Shown here one piece after another: positions 56,832-64,000 of a DNA stretch of 64,000 nt. The notes beneath the pieces were generated by a model. That model ran no database searches. It had not been told where the DNA came from and saw only the letters and a program-made list of their open reading frames with translations. This DNA comes from Takifugu bimaculatus (Eukaryota > Chordata > Actinopteri > Tetraodontiformes > Tetraodontidae), in the NCBI GenBank assembly GCA_004026145.2, contig CP034986.1:345050-409049 (forward strand), in the 5' to 3' direction. Numbering within the stretch: the first letter of the stretch is position 1; every line of letters begins with the position of its first letter. The position numbers and the translations under genes were made by a program.

Positions 56832-57914
56832 CCCGTCAGACCGCACCACGTGAGGAGGCGTCCGTCCAGTGGGAGGAGCCACTGAGGACAAGCGTCTGAT
56901 ATTAGCTATATATGCACCATGCGCCATGATACCCTTGCTGTAATCTGCCATGTATCTGTGACGCAGGAACACTTCCACCACCTCGAGGCATCACCGTTAG
57001 CTTCCGTATGGCCTGATTGTTTGACTGAGGAGGGGGAGGGGCTACGTTTGCATGGCCTGTGTTGATGCTCCTCCCTCCTCCATTTACCTTTCATACCTTG
57101 ATGCAGAGCCTCCTCCAGGTTCCTGCTCCTCTTCTTCCTGCCTCTGTCTCCAGCTCCCCTGAAGTTGCTGCACTTGGCCACTGGTGCAGGTCTGTCTCGA
57201 CACCGGCGCCCTAACTTTAGGACTGGAAGGACATTTCGAGGAGGTCAAAGACCAAAGATGGGAATAAGAAATAACTCCAGCGTCTGTTTTGCTTTTGTTC
57301 TCTTCAGTCCGGTACGACCGAGGTCTGTCTGGTGTGTCATAAATCAGCTGCTCAGATGGGCCAGAGCCTGGCAGAGCATCACAGGCAGGGATAAGAGAGG
57401 AGATCCTGCAGACGGGTTCAGGGTGTTGCCACAGTAACATGCTCTCACATCCAAAAGACAACAGAAATTATTTTTATAAGCTATTTTTGACTTGCGGGGA
57501 GGACGTCTGATCCCAGTCCAGTCCAGAGCGCCGCAGCATTTCAACACCTCATGCGTTTCACCATCGGCGTCTCCAGGAAATCCTCCGTCTTTACCACGAA
57601 GCGCCGTCAGCTTTGCTCTGTGTTTTCCAGACCAACTAACACGTAAGATCATGTACGGAACATATAGCGGCTCTATTCGTCTGGCATGCATGAGGGCTCC
57701 GGAAATGTTAGCGTCTCCTCGAAGCGGTGGGACGAAACATTTGTCCGGGATCCCGTCAGTTGTGTTTAGGTATTTATTTCATTGCGAGGTTGAGGAAGGG
57801 ATTTTATTTTGAAAGGTTTGTCGTGTTGGATGACTAGCATCAGAGAGGAGAGGGAAACATCATTTTCTGTTGCTCCTGTAAGTGCGACACTAACTGTTCT
57901 AATATCCATCTGCT

Positions 57915-57920
57915 ATTAAA
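57915..57920 (+). terminator. Candidate ablim2 polyadenylation signal (ATTAAA)
   Basis: The first good hexamer I see on the plus strand after the stop codon, implying a 3' UTR of about 1.1 kb. Open frames between 56,840 and 57,812 are treated as untranslated. Confidence 0.4.
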
Positions 57921-57924
57921 GTGC

Positions 57925-58970
57925 TTTATCCAGACTCTCTGGCTCCGTTACATCATTCACACAGGTAACGATGAGGACGTCCCTCTCTCGGTTTCGCACC
58001 TCTTTTCCAGCTCCATTGGGAGTTTTCCCACCTCTCCTGAACGTTGCCTTGTATATGAGGCAGTTCTGCGGGGTCATCTAAAGCTCAGAGATCGTCCATT
58101 TCCTTCCTTCTCTGCTGCAGGAGGGAGCTTCAACAGACCCCTAGGAAGCTGGCCACATATGTGGATGGAGCTGACAAGGTTTATTCATCAAAGACGGTGT
58201 GATGGAGGGAAACTGATTCATGTCTGTCCACATTCCTGGTGTGTAGGTCTGGAAACGGCAGGATCATCGGCATTATTGTGGAAGACAGTCACTGAAAAGG
58301 TCAGAGAAAATAAGACACCAGGTGCTTTGTCTCAGCAAACTCAAGCTCAGCCAGCTTCAGTCATAACAGAGAGAATTGTGATCTGGTCAGAGTTAGTAAA
58401 GAGGATTAGTTGGGGTGAGGAAGGTTGGGGGAGCACTGCTCCAGCAGCTCGACTGAATCATAACTCTTCTTTGTTGCAACTTTCAACAAACTTTGACGCG
58501 TTATATTGTGGGTCCAGTCAGACCCTCCCAATCGCAGACGTTTTTCACTGCTTACGACCTACTTTAATGATTCATTCATGCCTTTAAGACAATGTAAGCT
58601 CATCAGAAACATTCATTTATCTGTTATTTAATTTTAATCATCAGTCAAATCACTGACCATTAATATTAACTTAAAAATAGATAAATTGCAGCATAAATGG
58701 AGGACTGTGTTATACAAAAAAATGGTAAAATTTAAGAAATCATTAATAGACGGGAATGAAACTCAACTTGCCATATCTATTGCAGCCGTCTGTTATGGTA
58801 ACTCTTAAAAACAAAGGTTCACTTTACTGCCAAACTATCTTTAACGTCTAAGATAAATTCAATATTACACACCTAGAACCTAGAAAAGTCCTTCAACCCT
58901 CAATTTGACATTTAAAATCATTTCCTCTTTTTAAATGGACCGTCTCCACTCCCACGTGGCCTCCAAGCCA
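57925..58970. other. Intergenic region downstream of ablim2
   Basis: AT-rich. A 142-codon plus-strand frame (58,159-58,587) has no domain I recognise and no splice or promoter support. Confidence 0.5.
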
Positions 58971-58977
58971 AGTAAGG

Positions 58978-59010
58978 TCGCCCCGCCCACGTCCCTGTAG
59001 CTGATTGGTC
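58978..59010 (+). promoter_or_regulatory. GC box and inverted CCAAT box
   Basis: CCCCGCCC at about 58,981 (Sp1-type) and ATTGG at 59,004-59,008 (reverse CCAAT, NF-Y-type), about 105-135 nt upstream of the ATG at 59,114. A typical proximal promoter arrangement. Confidence 0.5.
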
Positions 59011-59113
59011 AGCGCAAGTGTCAGTCACTTGTTGGAGGAGGGGCTAAAACGGCACGCCCTCTCTGGTTCCATTGTCAACACTCAGAGGGCAGCGTTATTG
59101 TTTTGGTTATTTT

Positions 59114-59141
59114 ATGATGGAAAAAGAGGAAAACGGCAAAG
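59114..59141 (+). CDS. Candidate first coding exon of an unidentified plus-strand gene
   Basis: ATG ATG GAA AAA GAG GAA AAC GGC AAA G followed by a consensus gtaaga donor, downstream of GC and CCAAT boxes. It encodes only MMEKEENGK, too little to identify. I found no phase-compatible second exon before 64,000. By human synteny the next gene beyond ABLIM2's 3' end would be AFAP1, but the peptide does not match the AFAP1 start I remember, so that link is speculative. Confidence 0.4.
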
Positions 59142-59875
59142 GTAAGAGAGTTTGGGCTTTCATAAACTTTACTGTCCGTCTGCTTTCATTCACATGCGGC
59201 TGTGGAATGTTTTGGTGGTTAGCTTCTTTTGACTGATGTGTTCTCATGTCTGGATTATTAGCTTTTATAATCCATTTATGTGTTTTCAGACATGCAGGCC
59301 TGTTTATGCACATTCTTTGTGCTTTGTACTTTTCCCCCACTATTAAAAACCCCTCAGCGTTGTAAAATGATGCTATATGTATGTGGCATTCAAAATAGAC
59401 TTTCTTTCTTCAGATGATGCTAGTTGTGTTTAGCATCTATTCTTTCATGTTTTCTGCTGACCCAGAAGCACGTGACTGTGCTGATTTAAGAATGAAATAA
59501 AACTGTTTCTACAAAAAATGGTGAGTGTCGGTGATGGGGTGACTGTAGCAAAGGAGCATGTGGCACATAGGGAGGAGGAGGAGGAGGAGGAGGAAGGACT
59601 GGCTAATTGGCCAGCGTATCCAATTGGGCCCCTGGATGGAGACTGGAGGCTGCTCCAGCATCATCCTTAACCCTGCAGGAGGGTGGGGAGGAGGGAGTTC
59701 CACTCCAGCTGGGGTGCCAGATGGTTGTTAGCTCCATTTATCATTTTGTCTGGTCACCTGGTAATAATGTGTAGACAGTTATTTTACTGATCCTAGAACA
59801 GTTGAGGAAGAAAGTGTCTCCAAAAAGGGCATGCTCCTGTCTGATTCTAGAGTGGAGCTGGAAGAGGGGTGCTGG

Positions 59876-59884
59876 TGTGTGTGA

Positions 59885-59959
<75 letters not shown>

Positions 59960-59978
59960 TGTGTGTGTGTATGAGAAG
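59876..59978. repeat. (GT)n microsatellite
   Basis: About 45 GT units with a few GA/TT interruptions. Confidence 0.95.
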
Positions 59979-60369
59979 GGGAGAGAGCGATAAAGAAAGG
60001 AATCCGATTAATCTGACCAAAAAAAGCAACACTGTACAAAGAATGAGACTCAAGATGATTTATCTGGAGAATGTGATGACTGTAAATAAACACTGTTTCA
60101 ATTTCATTTTCAATAAAATCTCTGTTCTGAGAGTTGGCTAGTAAAAATAAAGCATGATGGTGTGCGCTCACACCCTTCACCAGCTCAATCTTTTGTTTTA
60201 ATCTTCAGTGATGAGGGTGTATACTTTCTCCCCGGGATTTCCTTTTCCTCAACTCACAATGGAGAATAACAGGAAGGAAGTCCTGCCTGGAGCCTCCTCA
60301 GATGGACAAAGACTCAAAAGCATCAGTGCAAAGGGATCAATCAGATTCAAACATTTGTGTTGGCCTCTT

Positions 60370-60760
60370 CTGAAGATCTAATCTGATGTGAACTGATATA
60401 GCCTGTCCTAACATAGTCTAATCGAAACTGATCTAATCTAATCTGATCCAAGTAAGATAATTTGATCAGATCTCATTTTGAACTAAACATTTGTAATGTA
60501 ATCTGATAAAAATCTCATCTGATTTTATCTACTCTAATCTGATTTGATCTAATATTAGCTAATTGTTTATATTCCAATCTGTTCTAATCTGAGTTTACTT
60601 AATCTGGTGTGATTTAATCTAATTTGATCTAATCTGAAATAATTTAATCCTATGTGACCTAATCTAATCTGATTTTATCTAATCTGAACTAATATAATCT
60701 GATCTCATGGTGTCTAGATAATGTAATTTACTGCTTTAGTAATATAATATAATCTGTAAT
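60370..60760. repeat. Degenerate TCTAATCTGAT-type AT-rich repeat
   Basis: Irregular repeats of CTAATCTGAT/CTAATCTAAT without a fixed period. Confidence 0.7.
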
Positions 60761-60982
60761 CTGTGGTCATCTATGGTCAGACACAGGAAATGTTACAGGA
60801 AATGGTGATCAGATGTTAGAATGCCACCTGACATTTGACACTATCCCAGTTTTTGATGACCTTTGACCCACAGACATCACAGATTTGTCTATTTGAAACA
60901 CGTGACCTTCATGTTTGTCCTCCTTCCTGTGATGAAGCTTCCTGCTGTGTCTCAGGTGTTTGCCTGCAGGTGAGGAGGAATC

Positions 60983-61044
60983 GTGTGTGTGTGTGTGTGT
61001 GTGTGTGTGTCTGTGTGTGTGTGTGTGTCTGTGTGTGTGTGTGT
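60983..61044. repeat. (GT)n microsatellite
   Basis: About 29 GT units with CT interruptions. Confidence 0.93.
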
Positions 61045-61194
61045 TTGAGACCACCCGGTGCTCTCTACCTGTCAGTGCTTGTGAGGAGGGTGAAGACACG
61101 CCTGATCACAATGGTCACGCCACGCTGCACTGCTCGCATGCTGGATGTCGTGTCAGGACATGGCTAACAGCTAACACAGCAGCAGCTAAGCTGT

Positions 61195-61990
61195 TAGCAG
61201 CGCTTCCACTGGGCCGGCCTGGGTGATGGAGGGGATCAGTCAGGTACAAGGGTGCAAGATGGCTCAGAGCTTTGCAGGTGTTGGAGAGGATGTTAAAGTT
61301 GATGTGCTGCTGTATGGAGAGCCAGTGAAGAGGATGTAGGATAGAGTGGTTGTGGGTGAGAAACCAGGCAGAGGAGTTCTAAACAAACTGTAGTTTTTGG
61401 AGGACAGTGGAAGGGAAGACAGAGAGGAAGCTGCTGCAGTAATGTAGTCTGGAAGTGATGAAGGTGCGGATGAGTGTCTCATTGGCCGAGGAGGAGAGGG
61501 TGGGGGTGGAGACGTGCGATACTACGGAGGTGGAATGATGTGAGTGATGGCTTCGGTGGAGATATCCAGCTGTGTATCATGAAGATGGAGAAGGAAGTGG
61601 GTGATCTGACCAAGTGGGGACATGTATGGGATTAAAAGATTGGGACCGAGCACCAAGCCTTGAGGGACTCCTTGTCAGATGGAGATTTGGTGGAATCTGT
61701 CAGACAGGTAGAAGGTGAACGAGGAGCGTGTGGAGTTGGTGATGCCAATAGATGGAGCGATTGGTATGGAAAGCTGCACAGAGTTTGAGGAGGGGGAGAA
61801 TGGGGAGGGAGCTGCTTAGAGGAGAGTAGGAGGTCATCTGTGACTTGAAGTAGGGCTGTTTCAGTGCTATGACTTCGAAAGACCAGATTGAGGTGAGACC
61901 TTAAGGTCCTTGAATGCATCACAATACCAGTTTCCTGCCAGGGCTGACAGCTGTAGCTCCCGTCTTTGCTGGAAAGGTTAAATCTCATCG
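61195..61990 (-). mobile_element. Decayed L2/CR1-like LINE reverse transcriptase fragment
   Basis: On the minus strand, broken frames read FRSHSTETALLQVTDDLLLS, then QGVPQGLVLGPNLL (the RT finger/palm GVPQGSVLGP motif), then LHYCSSFLS..., LQKLQFV-stop-NSSA and LHWLSIQQHINFNILSNTCK. These are successive blocks of a non-LTR retrotransposon RT and its thumb region. There are at least two frameshifts, in-frame stops, and no YADD box intact. It is a non-functional, 5'-truncated relic. Confidence 0.82.
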
Positions 61991-63593
61991 AAGACACCCT
62001 TCACTCCTCAGTCTGATGATATCTTCTTCATATTGTTGTTCTGAGTTAGATTAATATTCCCATTTGAGCTCATTTAGCTTCTGGTGTTTACCAATATCTC
62101 CAGCTCAGTGACAGCTAGTTGAGCTGTAAAAAAATATTTAAAAAATCGAGTCGTTTTGAAAGAACCTTCTCTGATTTTTTAATTCTGACATAAAGCATCT
62201 CAGCATGCTGAAGCTCCATCACAGAGCTGACTGGATACCAGTACAGATCCTGGTCTGGCCTGTGAGTCTTTTCATTTCTGTTGTTTGTTTTTGGACAGAG
62301 AGGTTGTTCCTTCATCCAGAGAGAAGAAAACCCCCCGAAAGCTGCAGGATTCAATTTCCTGTGCTGAAGCAGGTTTGACCTGTCGTTACAGCCCGATTGG
62401 AGATCAGATCTGTTTATTAAGCCTGCAGTAAAAAAAAAAGTCTGCTGACACGAAGGAGGTTTTGTTCTGTCTTTCCTTTCTTGTTTTCACCTCCTCTCGT
62501 TGTTGTGGTGTTCAGCAAAGAACATCAGGTGTTGCTCCAGCACAGATCGATGGAGGTTTGCCTTCACACTGGAGTCCCTCCACAAACACAAACACATAAA
62601 CACAACCGGCCCAAGGAGTCTTCAAGGAGTCCTGTGAACCAGGACATCACATCCTCTGTCCAGGATACCCAGGTTGAGCTAGCCTCGCCATGATCTGGCT
62701 TCTGAATGCAGCAGCATGACTTTTCTTGTGCTCTTGTTGTACGACATGGTGTCGGCAGACAGGCTCATGAACGCCATCATTTTTTCTCTCATGACATCAT
62801 CATCTTCTCTGGAAGACTCTCCTTTTTCCCTCCCGTTGCAGGCTGAGCTTGAGGGCTCAGGATTGAATGTCACTGAGACCACGGAGTGTGGGGTTTATAT
62901 TTGTGTAACTGTTGCATTTCCCACCCATGTGAATTCTGCTTTCCTCTATATTCGCAGCTTGAAACAGCATGTTATCCTTAGCTAACCCGCTTCCTGTTGT
63001 GACACAAGACAAATGATTTCAGCCTCAACTAGCAGTGTTGATTTTTGAGTCCTGGAAAAAAAATCATAATTAGCATAATGCAACATAGCATTGGTATACT
63101 ACTATAGCCATCAAATATTTCAGTAATTGGATATTCTACTGAAAACTCCTTCGAGTAAGTGATTAAAAAAGACGTGGAAAAGACGACCCTTCGGCAGGGG
63201 AGGGTGGCCGCGACTACTTTGTACAGGACAACACAAATTTGGTGAACAAATTTGAGGCTCGAGTAGAACAAAATGATTTTGAAATTCCACCTGGACACAC
63301 GTCCTCTTTAAAAGAGGTGGTGGATGCAAGGGGAGAAGTCTGATTACCCTACACATGAGGAAACACCGCCATTACTGCAACGCCCCTCAATTCTTACACC
63401 TTCCCGCTCCTTACTGAACATTTTCACTTCCTTCTCCATCTTCATTTGCATGAGTGTCATATCAAATGTCGTCGATGTGAAACACTCTGCCTAAATTCAA
63501 ATAAACAATTACTTGAGGCAACGAAAATTTCCGTGATTATTTATTTTTAATTGCTGTCCTTGAATTACTCGAGGAATAGTTTCACTAGCTTCA

Positions 63594-64000
63594 ACTACCG
63601 TAATTTCCGGACTATAGCGCGCACCTGATTATAAGCCGCATAATCTAATTTTAGAAAGAAAATCAATTTTGTACTTATACAAGCCGCACCGGATTTTAAG
63701 CCGCAGGTATCCCACGTAGTAATATGAAAAATTAGATCGAAAACATTCAGTACTGGTAGATGTTTTTATTACCGTAAGAGACGAGTCACTGACGAGTGAC
63801 AAACAGACAGGTAAGAAACAACAGCCACTCTTTGCACTTGTGTGTTTATACAGAGACCTTGAATCCAAATTTTATCACATCAGGATTTTTTAACTTTTAA
63901 TTTAATCCACTTAGCAACATAAATATATTGTACCGGTAAATGCTTATTTTTTTAACAGTGTCTGTAATGCAGCTACCTTGAAATATACGTTTGTATCAGC
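63594..64000. mobile_element. MITE-like repeat, running off the right edge
   Basis: Begins TACCGTAATTTCCGGACTAT and has the repeated motif TATAAGCCGCA / CAAGCCGCACCGGATTTTAA. This is a familiar terminus of a widespread non-autonomous DNA element in fish genomes. The right end and any terminal inverted repeat are not visible, so the family is unassigned. Confidence 0.55.

Noticed and set aside
58159..58587. 142-codon plus-strand frame
   Set aside because: No domain, no splice or promoter context; kept only as an unexplained stretch.
62517..62670. Possible second exon of the gene starting at 59,114 (good pyrimidine tract and TTCAG acceptor)
   Set aside because: In the phase set by the first exon it meets a TGA, and no downstream continuation is recognisable.

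Overview
The window is vertebrate nuclear DNA, most likely from a ray-finned (teleost, probably percomorph) fish. The basis is interrupted genes with GT-AG introns, proteins that read like vertebrate orthologues, abundant (CA)n/(GT)n and (CATC)n microsatellites, long minisatellites, and teleost-type interspersed repeats. No operons, CRISPR arrays, prophage or tRNA/rRNA genes were seen. Exons were joined by hand from splice sites, reading phase and remembered protein families; no alignment was run.

Layout. (1) 2,648-9,256, minus strand: the 5' eight coding exons of pde5a (cGMP-specific phosphodiesterase 5), covering the N-terminus, GAF-A and the start of GAF-B. The catalytic exons lie beyond the left edge. 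(2) About 9.4-19.8 kb: a gene-poor interval dominated by minisatellites with 19-, 13-, 32- and 15-bp units. (3) 19,886-25,491, minus strand: a complete 13-exon zcchc4 (28S rRNA m6A methyltransferase), with a palindromic CRE just upstream. (4) 22,219-24,038, plus strand: a complete six-exon TRIM-like coiled-coil/PRY-SPRY gene nested in zcchc4 intron 5. Its 3' UTR runs antisense over zcchc4 exon 5. (5) 27,412-56,831, plus strand: a complete ablim2 (actin-binding LIM protein 2) with two alternative first exons, four LIM domains, a linker rich in small cassette exons, and a C-terminal villin headpiece. (6) 57.9-64 kb: a possible promoter and first exon of another plus-strand gene at 59,114, a decayed LINE, and a MITE-like repeat at the right edge.

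The genes are not a functional system. pde5a breaks down cGMP, zcchc4 modifies ribosomal RNA, and ablim2 links LIM partners to actin. As I remember the human map, all three orthologues are on human chromosome 4 (4q26, 4p15.2, 4p16.1), so their linkage looks like retained ancestral synteny. The most unusual material is architectural: the nested antisense SPRY gene; a tandem-duplicated pair of 33-nt microexons and an 8-nt microexon in ablim2; and a 12-bp minisatellite rich in branch-point-like motifs just upstream of another ablim2 microexon. I found no convincing wholly new biological system.
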